Positions 1 to 10,556 of a DNA stretch of 64,000 nt are shown one piece after another. Position 1 is the stretch's first letter, and the number at the start of each line of letters is the position of its first letter. Made by a program: the position numbers and the translations under genes. The stretch comes from Symbiodinium natans (lineage: Eukaryota; Sar; Dinophyceae; Suessiales; Symbiodiniaceae), in assembly GCA_905221605.1 (NCBI GenBank), contig CAJNDS010002820.1, forward strand, positions 132,001 to 196,000, written 5' to 3'. The notes below the pieces were generated by a model, which was not told where the DNA came from, did not search any database, and saw only the letters and a program-made list of their open reading frames with translations.

Positions 1-15
1 GACGTAAGAAAGGAA

Positions 16-75
16 AGGGTTTAGGGTTTAGGATTTAGGGTTTAAGGTTTAGGGTTTAGGGCTTAGGGTTTAGAA
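16..75 (+). repeat. Telomere-type TTTAGGG tract (degenerate)
   Basis: About eight TTTAGGG-like units with single-base variants (GATTTAGGG, TTAAGGTTTAGGG). It is an internal tract: unique sequence continues on its right. The heptamer is the telomere repeat of many plants and algae, and dinoflagellates use it too. Confidence 0.85.
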
Positions 76-290
76 GACCCGAGCTGCCGGGGAAGGTGGA
101 TCATTTTGGCCGGGGGGATCTGAGACCCCAATGAACGCGGAGGACTCGGGAAGTTGACAAAGTCGACCGCGGGATCCCTTGCTCTCAATGAGCACATGGA
201 TGTTGCAGCTCCCGCAGAGCACCGGGTTCGCTACGAAATTTATGTTGCGCGGTTTGGCTGGTGCCGACGCACGCCAAGATTGCATACACA

Positions 291-575
291 ATGAAGCCGG
301 CCGCGGACGCCGAGAATTTTCAGCGGGCCAGCTACAAGCTCGCAATGAAGCCAGAGGACATAATCGATTTCATGCGCGAAATCATGCCTCATCTGCCCCT
401 TTACGTCTTCAAGAAGGATGGACAAGTGCTGGATGCTACCCACAGCATCGATTTCCATGGCAAAGATCTTCCTTTGTGCCACAAGAAGGCTTCCAAAGAC
501 CCGGATGGAGCGGTCCTCTTGCAGCTGCACTGGTACGATGTTGATGACCCAGACGCGTTCTGCGCCGAAACCAAG
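291..575 (+). CDS. Candidate coding exon, unknown protein
   Basis: An open frame beginning MKPAADAENF gives about 95 residues of well-mixed, protein-like sequence (PEDIIDFMREIMPHLPLYVF, then LHWYDVDDPDAF). It ends at a good 5' splice site, CCAAG|GTGAG, with GT at 576-577. Beyond the donor the same frame turns low quality and stops near 845. No domain family is recognised. The frame is open upstream without a better ATG, so the true exon may start earlier. No partner exon could be placed downstream, so this may be one exon of a long gene or an orphaned fragment. The call rests only on composition and the donor. Confidence 0.4.
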
Positions 576-3319
576 GTGAGACAAACATCATCCATCGCGG
601 TTGTTGGCGGACCTTTGCCCCAATGTAATGCACTGTTCACTTTCATGCAGAACCCGGGCAGCCGGTGTGCCTCGCCCCAACGCAACCCAGTTTCGATCGA
701 CTTCCTAACATGCTCCCCTGCACTGACATGCCTTACTGCAACGAAATGTCAACTTTCCATGTTGCGTAATGGCCCTGCATACCCTTACCATCCACCCATT
801 TGTTTGTGGGTCTCCCCACAACCACATCAAGCCTGTGCACCCTAAACCCCAAACCTTAAACCACGCATGGCAGAGCCTTCGGCCGCGCATGGCTCGGCCA
901 GGAAGAGCGCAGCGAGGTAGTGGATCAGGAGGGGGCAGAAACTCAGGGCTCTCATACGTTCATGCAAGCTTCCCGATTCCCCAGACCCTCGCCTCCAGTC
1001 CACCTTGTGCAGCATAGACATGCTAACATGTTTTCTTTGGCGAACTCTGCACTGCCGCAACAAACGCGAAAGAAATTCTGGTGTGCCGCCCAACACTTCT
1101 TCGGCTATAGCAACACCACCCGTTCAATCGCGCTCTCACCAGATGAGAGCAGCACTCGGCAAACCAGACTCATGTCACAGAGAACGGAAGCAACACACTT
1201 GTCTCCATGTGGTGTTACTGCTTCATGCTGAGTCATACTGCATCTGGCCGGATACAGCTGAGCTCTGACTCCTTAGGGCATTCATGGATCCTCTTCCTCG
1301 TGTCTTGGATGCCAGCGACTCAGCGGACCTCGAACCTGAAACTCCAGCTTCCAGAGAAAGCCTCACGCTACCCTAGGCCCTACGTTGAACCCCATGGACC
1401 CCAAGACCCGAAGATCCTTGTCACGATGACTGGACGTAGTCAGAGGAACGTCGGCTCCAGCTATTCTTCGTGGCGGTCGTGCTCGCATGACTCGCATAAC
1501 TTGTGTGACCCGAGTCTGCTGGCTTAACAGCATCATGGATCGCTCTTCTGTATTGCGGGTGTGACTGCACTTCGTGGTCTGCAAGCAAGCCAAGCCCGCA
1601 AAGTAACGAGCCTGAACGGTTCTGCATGCCTCAAAATGGCATGCAGATTCCACGACTGAGCTGGCCAGTGTTTCTGGGCCTTATTGGGCCTTTCTTCTAT
1701 CTGGCATTCGAAGTATACTAGTTATGACTAGCAAACAGCACCAAATCAGGCCGCACATTGGGCAAGTTTCATCACTTCGTGCGAGTTGAGTCATGTCGCC
1801 GCTTGGAGAGCGGAAAGGGCAGCGAAGCTATGACAAGCGCGACTTGCTGAAGGGATAAGGCGAAAGAATGGCAAACAAGGCAAGTCATAGTACATCAAGT
1901 CATGCTAAACTTGCTAAACAACAAGAACAAGTTATGGCCAGGCCACGTTCAAGGCTTAACTCCTGATAGCAGGAAAGAAGAATGAGCCCTGTGAGTTTTT
2001 CGAAGACACGGATTGAAGGTAGATGCACGTAGATGTGGGTCCATTACAGCATCAAAGGCCCCAACTGCGACTTTGAGGGCCAGCGGCCCCAAGTATTCTC
2101 TCTTCACCTGCGTGCTGACCAAGCTTTGTCTTGGTATGCAGCTCCCGTACCATGCGGCTGGTGCTTGCAACAGAGCGGCTCTTCGATAGCTAGCTTAAGG
2201 TGTGAGAAAGCTTAGGCGTTGCAACCGACACTTCGTCCGCGCATGCTTTGGGAAGGTATCCTGCGCACCTGACTCGGGCGCTTCGACGCTTCGTTGTAAG
2301 CTGCGGACTACTTAAAGGCACGTAGGCGCTGTCGAACCTGGTTGGCTTGCATGGCACATGGCAGACCCTCCGTCTTGTGAACCTGCTCCGACAGCTTGGG
2401 CTAGCGGCTAGTCCAGCTTCTGGGAGCCTGCAAAGTGCAAGAACTGCAATGTCACAGCAAGAGGATGTGATTGAGTGCTTGCACCCTCATCCCTCATGCC
2501 TCCTGCAGAAGAAGGAGTCGGAACTGGGGAGCGAGCCTCATTCAAGCCAACGTCATGTCCAGGCATGTCTAGACATGCCTGGTCTCGATGTTGTTGGAGG
2601 CCCCGTACAGCCGGCATCCGTGTGCAGGACTCCATCCAAAGCGCCTCGTGTGTGCCCCACCTTCTTACGACAGGATCTGGCTGGCTGAAGAGCTTCGATC
2701 CTGCTTGATGTAGACAAGATGCGCCGCAAGTTTGGCCAAGAAGCTTTGTGCACGAAACCTGCCAGCAGACGAGCGGCCGGAAGCGCAAGAAGCCCCTTTA
2801 CAAAAATTGTTTGGGCTGTTTCCGGCTCTTCTTGGTATCTAAAGCCTTCACCAAATGAGTTGGGACCCCCTCTTCCCCCCCTCACAAGATGCAGGGACAG
2901 ACCTCAAAGACAGGAGCGCCTGGTCTGAAAAGCAAGTGCCAAAGTGCTTGAAGCTCAGGCTCTCATGGAGATACGCTGATCAGCCGGGGGGACGAGTCGA
3001 AAAAACATGAGGCTGCTTCCTGAGCTTAAAGTTTGAGCCCAGGCCCTGTGGGCAAAAACGAAAGCAGCAGACGGGTGTACAGCAGCTCTCCGGCACGGCT
3101 GGGATTCCCTCAGAAGAGCCCAGGGGCACTCTAGATGCGATGGGCGGGCCTAGGTATGGTGAACGTAGGTTCAGGTGCGGATGTCCTAAAAGATGCCTGC
3201 AAAAGGTCTAAGCACCTTGCAATCAATTCAGCCATTCAGCTGCTGGCGCTTGTGGCCGGTCGGGCTTTTCGAGCCCTGAATGTAAGCACTGCAGATCCCG
3301 CGTATGGCTTTGGACGAAA
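576..3319. other. Non-coding stretch with one long palindrome
   Basis: Open frames here are short and lack recognisable domains or paired splice signals. The one structured element is the perfect palindrome at 2559-2582, listed separately. Confidence 0.5.
2559..2582. repeat. Perfect 24-bp palindrome
   Basis: Arms CCAGGCATGTCT and AGACATGCCTGG meet with no spacer, so each strand reads the same. It could extrude a 12-bp cruciform or bind a dimeric or tetrameric factor. No gene is evident beside it. Confidence 0.9.
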
Positions 3320-3594
3320 ATGGCTTCCTTTGACCTTGTGACGAATTCTGTCGAAAGGATCAGGACTCAGGACTTTGCCATGACACGGCCCGTCGATTTT
3401 GTCAAGGTACGTCGGGAGACGCCTGCGCATGCGCACACATTGTCCGCGACTCCGCGGCCGCCGCGGTTGCTACTGCCGCTGCATGGCACCAGCCCTCCTG
3501 GCTGAGGCGAGCCTTGCGCGCTTTGCTTGCATTACGCTGCAAGTCCTGTACCACGTTCCGGCGCATCTTGGAGCTGGCTACCGCCGAGCTCATG
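3320..3594 (+). CDS. Candidate exon pair, unknown protein
   Basis: Two adjacent protein-like segments. The first, from ATG 3320, begins MASFDLVTNSVERIRTQDFA and ends at the donor GTCAAG|GTACGT (GT at 3407). The second, about 3454-3594, is alanine-rich and then reads FRRILELATAELM, ending at a consensus donor CATG|GTAAGT (GT at 3595). They lie in different frames, so a very short intron or unseen exon structure is needed between them, and I see no clean acceptor. No domain is recognised. They may be the 5' exons of a gene whose remainder is not in view. Confidence 0.3.
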
Positions 3595-5269
3595 GTAAGT
3601 TTCCCACAAGTTCTCACGGGCAACAGCAACGTTATGTGTATTCATGGGATATCCATCAACAGCACGGACCAGCGACACTTCAGAGCTTTGTCCAGTCTGA
3701 CAGGTGAGCCAGGGAACTGGGCGCCGACGTCAGCCAGTGCTGCCACGCATGTCGAAGTGCTCCCCCTTGAACATCTCCGAGGTGGAGCTGGGGAATTTGC
3801 GGAGACCACAAATGGTGGTCTCCGAAGTTCGGGGCAGCTTATTGGGGGCCCTATGTTAAGGGAATCCTGCTACTTGGTAGGGGGGGGTCTACTTTGGGGG
3901 ATCCCCGATTCTCGCAAACCCCCAAATCGAAGGAGGTGGAGCTCTTGCAACTTACGCTTAATGTGCCTATCTTAGGCTATCTCAGGCTATGGCTATCGCA
4001 AAATAGAAGTCACCGCAACAGCCTCTCAGGGAAGTCAGGTACCAGGCCGCCTGTCACACCCCTGAACTTCTGGGCCGAGAGCCTTGTGACCTACAAAGTA
4101 CAATGGCGGCATTGAAGGGACCATCAGAACTTCCCCAGTCCGCCTTGTGTCCCCGCCCCGAAACTTCGCAACTCCATCGTTGCATCTCTGCATGCGCAAG
4201 AGGCGTTTGTGGACTAAGCGTACGCAACCAACCACACTGCTCCGCAAATTATTCTTTCACCGAACAGTCGCTGCACGTGCAATCTGGTGGGTGACCAGTC
4301 AAGTGCTGTATGGTTAAGATGCTTGCTCCAAGCAGAACGGGTTGGGCAGCATGATGCCGGTCTGCTTTTGTGGGGATGGTGTAAGTTCAGTGGTACTTCA
4401 TCGGTTGCTTGCATGCCTCGCTAAGGGACATCCGGACAAGCCTGACAGTCCGAATGGCCCGAAGGCCTGCCGCTTTCTCAAATTGATCGGCTACAGAATC
4501 AAGGCCTCAGCCTTCAGTCCCAGACGGATAGGGCTCCAAGACCCTGATCTCGAGTTCTTCCTGTCTTCACGCTTGTCTAAGTCAGGTGCGCCTTGGACGT
4601 CTCCACACCACAACGACGGCCATCATGGCAACGCTTCATCGTGGACCGGGCGGAACTAGTGGTAGGACATGCTGAAAGAAGACATCTTGATTGGCATCCC
4701 ATGCCATAGTGATCTTGCTTAAGAATGTTACGGTGCACGCAAACAACACATGTCCGCTTAGGAACCTTGCCTCCCCCTCTGCCTTCTCAAAGACAGGAAC
4801 ACATGGTCCACAAACTCCTTCCCAGCATGGTGTGAAACGCTTTCTGCAGAGCAGCTTCGGGATAGGGGTCAGGCATATGAAAATGACAGTTGCGACGTCA
4901 AACCGCGTTGAATCAATTCGGATCTTGATCAGCCAAACCCTGGATCCCACTTACATTGCAGAGTCCTGAGGATGGCACGAACCAACAAACCGATTGCAAC
5001 GCCTACGGGGTCGAGGGCCTGCGCCTACTTCTGAGGGCGGCACGAATCTACACAAGCAGTAAGCATCATACCCCGGAGCTGGACATTGCAAGCCAGGGGA
5101 GAGCCGGAAAGGGCAGACTACGCCAGTGACCGGCTCAGATCAAAGTACGGGCCGGGAAGCTTGACTGACCCAAGCGGAGGCCGAGCAGGCGAGGGGGCAC
5201 TGATCCCACAAAGGCCGGGGATTACAGTGGCGAGGGTGGCGAGGCTGGCACAAGCGAGGCAAGCATGCT
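3595..5269. other. Non-coding stretch
   Basis: No convincing exon. It holds an inverted repeat at 3800-3824 (listed) and a G-rich block at 3842-3925 that resembles blocks near 28.4 and 52.9 kb. Confidence 0.45.
3800..3824. repeat. Short hairpin-forming inverted repeat
   Basis: CGGAGACCAC and GTGGTCTCCG form a perfect 10-bp stem around the loop AAATG. It lies in non-coding DNA, and no terminator role is implied. Confidence 0.8.
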
Positions 5270-6201
5270 TATTCACGGCTCGGCCAGCTGCTCCGCCGGC
5301 AGCTCGGGTGGACCCAGTCGGCGCAGGATCGCGCGAGCATTCTCACGCTGTAGGGAGACAGCCAAGGACTGCATGAGCTGCTCAGTCTCAACAGCCTCAC
5401 TCTCTCCTGTCTTCGCTGCCAGCAGTTGACCCAGTTCCCTCCAAGTCCGCCTGGCGATGGGCGCCCCCTTCCCGAATTCCTTGAAGCTCAAAAGGTCGAA
5501 ACGCTCAAGGGGATCAGCCTATCAGCTCTGTTGGTGGCAATGCCTGCAGCTGCAAACCTTTGCCGTCCTGTGCATTTGTGGCTCACTGCACTCAAAGGGC
5601 AACAGGGCAAGTGCAGGTGGTCATGCCTGCAGCTGCAAACCAGTGCCATCGTGTGGCCAAGGCAACGGCTGCCTCCAGCGCCATGATGACGAAGTTATTG
5701 GTGTGTCTAGGCTTAAGGTTGATTTCCGGATCTGTTTAGTATTTTCAGTTGGAGCCGGGCGCACTGCGAAGCACAGTTCCTGAGAGTATGTGGACAGTCC
5801 TTGCGAAGCCTCAAACCTTTGCAGCCTTCATCTGCTCTCTCCGCTTGATCCAGGGCGACGGACATCTGATCATCGACTGCGCTCACCAGCAAACCTCGAA
5901 CGCCAAGATTCGTGCACGAAGCCTCAATTACAGCTACTCCGATGCACGAGCTGCGCTCCGCGGGAGGCCCTTCACTAGGGCCAGGCTGAGGCGATCGGAC
6001 TCCACGCTGAAATGGTTTGCAGGCGTCACGGTCGGTGGGATGTTTTGGTGGCACGCACCTGAAACAGGAAGGGAACATAAGGGAACCCAGATCGTGCATG
6101 CGCGCAAGCAAAGCTTGGTCTGCAGCCCTTTTGGCAAAGTCCTCGGAGCTCGGGTCAAGGCGCTTTGCCGATTGAAACTGGAAGTTCCAGACAAAAGCCA
6201 C
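5270..6201 (-). CDS. Candidate spliced gene fragment, unknown protein
   Basis: Three exon-like segments on the minus strand. The best is a possible 3'-terminal exon at 5518-5270: it follows an acceptor (GATAG|GCTGAT), runs ADPLERFDLLSFKEFG..., continues through charged helical sequence (WRELGQLLAAKTGESEAV) and ends GPPELPAEQLAEP-stop at 5272-5270. Upstream on the same strand, about 5900-5810 reads VSAVDDQMSVALDQAERADE and about 6190-6090 reads SAKRLDPSSEDFAKRAADQA. These look like helical, acidic protein, but their splice sites are not clear and frames differ. No family is recognised. Confidence applies mainly to the terminal exon. Confidence 0.35.
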
Positions 6202-7284
6202 TCAGCCACTCAGCCACTCCAGTCGTGGAGGTCAAGGGGTGATGGGACACCGTGAGCCCAGAAAGAGAGATGACACAACCAGCTCCTCGGCACCAAAATA
6301 CCATGCCGCACAGCAAGGCAACTTGAAGAATGGGAGAAACATGGCACTCACGTATCAGCAGAGCCTAGATGCAAATCAAGCTGGAGGAAAGGAGGTGACC
6401 CAGAGCCGACGCGGCCAGAGCGCGCTTTGTCGGCGAAGGTCCTCCAACCATCGACGTGTTCACTGATGCGTGGCTCCGCTGGCAGAACCGGGGGAACCCT
6501 TCTGAGGGAACATCCCTGCCAAGCTGAGGAAAGAAGTTGGCCTGGCTGGCTTGTCATCAGCGAAAGATGAAGGAAGCCCAAAAGTCAATGCCCTCATACA
6601 GAATGGTAGTGCATCTTCGCGACAAACTGGGGTCGCCAAAAGCTCAGCTAAGGTCTTTCAAGGATGTTTAAGGGCTTAAGGACGCTTAGGGGTTAGGGAG
6701 TTCCAAGTCCTGACCGTACGGGTCCAGCCAATCGCTCTGGAAGCTTACCGCTGGGGCAATCACGGAAGCCGAGCTTCATGCGTTTAGGCAGCGCTTTCCG
6801 GAAACAGCTCACTTCTGGGAACGAGCTTGCAGAACCCAACCGGGCAAATCTAAACAACCCCCAAAAGAGATCCCAGCAAAGCAAAAGCTTTTGTTGGCAT
6901 TTGCACATCCTCGGCTCGCACTCTGGAAGCTGTGCCTCAGTTCGAATGCACCACACTCGCTGCTAACGATTCGTGCATCATATAGAGTTATACAGTTGTA
7001 CCCGTCTATGACACAAAGTTTGTTGAAAGCAACACATGGGGTTCAGGGGGACCCACAAAGCACGAACTTTGAGTTCTTAGCTCTTCATCCGCCTATGATA
7101 GGACGCCTATGCTGCCAAGGGCAAACTCCCTTCCGCAGGAATCCAACCTTTCTGAGGTAAAGTGCCTTTCAAAAGAGAAGGGGGGGTTGCCTGGGGGGCC
7201 CCTTGATCCTGCCAACTCTCTTATGGCAACCCCCCTCTTGAACCTGAACTCCGGACAATCTCAACTAAGCTTGTACATAGACCC
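6202..7284. other. Non-coding stretch
   Basis: Only short open frames with no recognisable domain. There is a small TTTAGGG-like patch around 6665-6700. Confidence 0.45.
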
Positions 7285-7387
7285 CGAAACCCTAAACCCT
7301 AAACCCTAAACCCTAAACCCTAAACCCGAAACCCGAAACCCTAAACCCTAAACCCTAAACCCTAAACCCTAAACCCTAAACCCTACC
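7285..7387 (-). repeat. Telomere-type CCCTAAA tract
   Basis: About fourteen CCCTAAA units, two of them changed to CCCGAAA. It ends abruptly in CCCTACCCACCC and unique AT-rich DNA. Confidence 0.95.
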
Positions 7388-8176
7388 CACCCAAAGTTAA
7401 TGACAGCTCGCTAACATGAAGATCACACACAAATCTGACTGATAACAACTAGAACAAGCGAAGCCTCAACCTTACTTGGAGGTCATGGTACTTACTAACC
7501 AAATAGTAACTGCACTGAAAACCCAAATGAAAACCATGTTAGGGCAATCAAGGGGCTTATAAGTGGATTATAAATACAGCTATGATTGGCTGTTAAGTAC
7601 CACGAACTTCCAAGTAAATCTTCATCTCTGACTGCCCTCTCAAGCACTGTAATCCCAAAACCCATACAAGCCTAAACCCTAAATCCCTAAAACCCTCACA
7701 CCCAAAAATACGGAAACCCTCAAACCCAAAAATTCCCCCAAACCCTGCAACCCTAAAACCTTAAGTTCCTTAAGCTTGATCCAGGTCAGGTCAGCGACGA
7801 TCAGAATCACGACCATGTGGGAAATTTCGGCACATGCTGAATAACACTTGGCAGGACAAACACAAAATTTGCTGCGGGAGTACTTGGGCTTACCCCTTAT
7901 TGACCGTGTCTCACGGCAATGCTTCTTTATTTGTCCATGGATGGCTTAAGATGTTTGGTGAGTGAGCCAAATAGCAATCGAGCTGTCATAACTACCCCGC
8001 AAGCGCATTTCCCAAAATAGGGGTATCCTAATATGCCCCCCATGATGCTACAGGAACCTCCAAAAAGGGTTCATGGTTGGTAAATCCCCACAATGAAAAG
8101 AGACTCGGTGTTCATGAACAAGAGCCCGCCATGGCAGTAGAGAGCAGTGCTAAGCAGTCATTGTGCAAAGCGGAAT
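7388..8176. other. AT-rich non-coding stretch with decayed CCCTAAA units
   Basis: This DNA lies between a CCCTAAA tract and a TTTAGGG tract and is more AT-rich than its surroundings. A decayed CCCTAAA-like patch lies at 7672-7765. No open reading frame of note. Confidence 0.6.
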
Positions 8177-8266
8177 TGGGGTTAGGGTTTAGGGTTTAGG
8201 GTTTAGGGTTTAGGGTTTAGGGTCCAGGGTTTAGGGTCTAGGGTTTAGGGTTTAGGGTTTAGGGTT
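8177..8266 (+). repeat. Telomere-type TTTAGGG tract
   Basis: About twelve TTTAGGG units with two variants (GTCCAGGG, GTCTAGGG). With the CCCTAAA tract at 7285-7387 it brackets the AT-rich block in inverted orientation. Confidence 0.95.
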
Positions 8267-8531
8267 GTGAGTAACGAAGCGCGCAAGAACACAATTTTCA
8301 CCATATGCTCAAGAGCGCTCTGTAAACCGAAACAGCAACAGCAAACATAATAAAGGCACACGCTCAAGCTGTACAGAATACAACGTGTTGTCTTCACACC
8401 CGTCTATTTATTGACGTGTGCCGGACTGTACAAGTGTTTGTTGTGTGAAATTGGGCTCTTTCTACTAGTGCGCGATTCTTGGCAACTACTAGCTCGCTAT
8501 TCCACGAATTAAGCTCAGTTGCTCATACGAG

Positions 8532-9638
8532 TCAACTTTCGCCTGCTTGATCATCTTCTCTAGAGATAGATGGTTTGGGCATGGTCTTGGGCAGCTTCTT
8601 GTTCGGCTCACTGAATGTTACCACACCCTCACGCATGGTCCTGAATAGTTGATGAGGCTTCATGCTCTTGGTGAGTGCATCGGCCAATTGAGTGGCTGTG
8701 TCAGTCCACCGCAAACGATCACCATTTGGAGCATAAAGTTCGCATGTCATCACATCTCCATGCCAAAGTTGATTTCGCATGGCGGCCAGCTCGATGCCTA
8801 GCCTCTTGTCAGAAACTTTTGCGGCTTGGCCTGCGTTAAGGTGATCACTCAACGATCTGCAGTCAGTTACCCACATCATATTGCGTTGAGATGCTTCAAA
8901 CCATTCCTTCATGTCGGGAATAAGGCCCTTCACCTCGCATATGATGGCCCTAAGCCTATCACCTGCTTCAACTGCCGACTGCATGCCATACGTTTCAGCC
9001 TGCAAGGTGCTGCGACACACCCTTTTGATTGTTGTCGAAGCATAGCTGATGATGTGGGCATGATGCTCATTTGTATCAACTTCGGAGGCATCGCACAAAT
9101 AATGAAGTCTCCCTTGTTGCGATCGGAACCCTTCTTCTTGTGCGAAAGATGCATCACTGAAACTGACCAAGCTGACATTGTCCCAACAGCATACTCCGGC
9201 TTCATAGTGTAACTTGACATCTATGTCAGCCTTTGCTAAGTCGACCACACGATTGGCGTCACGGAGATCGCCAACTGTTGCTCTTGAGCAGGCTCTTTGC
9301 AAGCAATTGACCCGGTAGCATAAATCCGGTCGTGCGTATCTTGCGACCCACGCCAGTGACCCAACAACGCTTCGCAATGACGTTACTTCTCGCTCTGTGG
9401 CTTTCTCGGTCGCTTTGCGACTTTTGTCCACATCGATATGCTTAATGAGGCGAGTGTTGTCCTCCACGTCGATGTCCACACTGAAGTCAGGGTTTTGGCG
9501 AAAACGTCGACCGCAAAATCTGAAATTGGTATGCTCTATTTTTCCCACGTCGAACTTGCCGAGGATTCTTTCCATCACTTTTGATCCTTCTTCAGTTGCA
9601 CACCAGAGCAAATCATCGACACGCGTGCCTACTCGCAC
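8532..9638 (-). pseudogene. Element A reverse transcriptase C-terminus and RNase H
   Basis: A 368-codon frame. It opens with GTRVDDLLWC, the RT catalytic VDD box (YVDD family), then the RT thumb (SVVGSLAWVARYARPDL). RNase H follows with VSFSDASFA (first Asp), LQAETYGM (Glu), VTDCRSLSDHL (Asp) and WTDTATQLADALTK (last Asp region). All expected acidic residues are present. The frame ends at a stop at 8534-8532 after a Lys/Pro-rich tail. It is the 3' end of the element A coding region; the DNA between here and 8267 may hold its 3' untranslated region or LTR, but I could not pair it with a second copy. Confidence 0.85.
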
Positions 9639-10556
9639 CGCGGGTAATCAATCCGTAGGAGCCGACCAGATAGTATAGCCCTGGGGCTATCTGGCTTACT
9701 TTCAAGCCTTCTTCTCGGGAAGCTTTGTTGAGTCGGGTGTAGAAACCTCGACCTGCGTCAATGGTTCCATAAATTGGTAACCTGCAAAGCAGCATGGCGT
9801 CCGATGGTACACCCGGCAATCCACCTGAAGGTAACTTCATGAGTAAAACACGCTCCAGTGGTTCGCTCTGAAAGTACGCGGACGAAATATCACCAGAGTA
9901 GAGCATGAGCCTCCTACTCGCCGCGTAGCTGGCAATTAAGCAGTGCGTTTCGGCATCTGCTGTAGGGGCGTCACAACGAACGTCCCCTCGGGATACGTCC
10001 TCGTAATTGCCGCAAATGACCATTCTGCTACTGGTGTCCCTTTTTGGACTTTGTGTTTGTCCACATCTATCCATTGGCTTGGTATAGGCACGTGGCCTTC
10101 TTTGAGCAGTGCCTGAAGCTCGGCTCCCCTTATCGGGATAGCCGCATTGTATCGCTGATACTTTCGCCACTCATCTGCACGAGCTTCGTCGACCCCTTTC
10201 CGGGTGTCGGCATCGGCCTTGAAGTAGTTTAACTTCCGCGGTCTCTTACCGTCTTGTCCTTCTTCTGGTTGTGGAGTGAACCTCTCTGTCACAAAGGCCT
10301 TGAACTCCTCGTGCTCTCGGATGACATCATCTCTGGTCTTCACTTCGTGATAGACCTCAACAGGTGGCACATCACCATCCTCTGACATCGCTTCTGGTCT
10401 AGCTGGCTTATTAGCTAGGTGGGCTTCATAGTGCTCCCTCTCCAGATCTTCGAGGGGCTCAATGTTGAAGCCTGCCGCAAGGAGCTTGGCTCGCTCTTCC
10501 GAGTCGAGTGTGCGGTACCCTCTACTTGCATAGAATGCTAGGGTCCATCGCTCCCC
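9613..10556 (-). pseudogene. Element A reverse transcriptase, N-terminal part (broken)
   Basis: The first frame runs from about 10556 to 9936, continuing from the dioxygenase domain (GERWTLAFYAS, then MSEDGDVPPVEVY at 10388) into SQWIDVDKHKVQ, the typical lead-in to a copia RT. A frameshift near 10020 moves the reading to the 10170-9613 frame: SSRMVICGNYEDV, then CDAPTADAETH, LYSGDISSAYFQSEP (the first catalytic Asp motif) and VLLMKLPSGG. The frame is lost again just before the VDD box. Length and motif order match a Ty1/copia RT; this copy cannot make an intact enzyme. Confidence 0.8.

Noticed and set aside
16-75. A true chromosome end at the left edge
   Set aside because: The tract is short and degenerate, lies 16 bases in and is followed by unique DNA; similar tracts occur throughout the window.
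5713-6201. A single 162-codon minus-strand gene
   Set aside because: The frame mixes protein-like and poor segments; a spliced arrangement with the terminal exon at 5518-5270 fits better.
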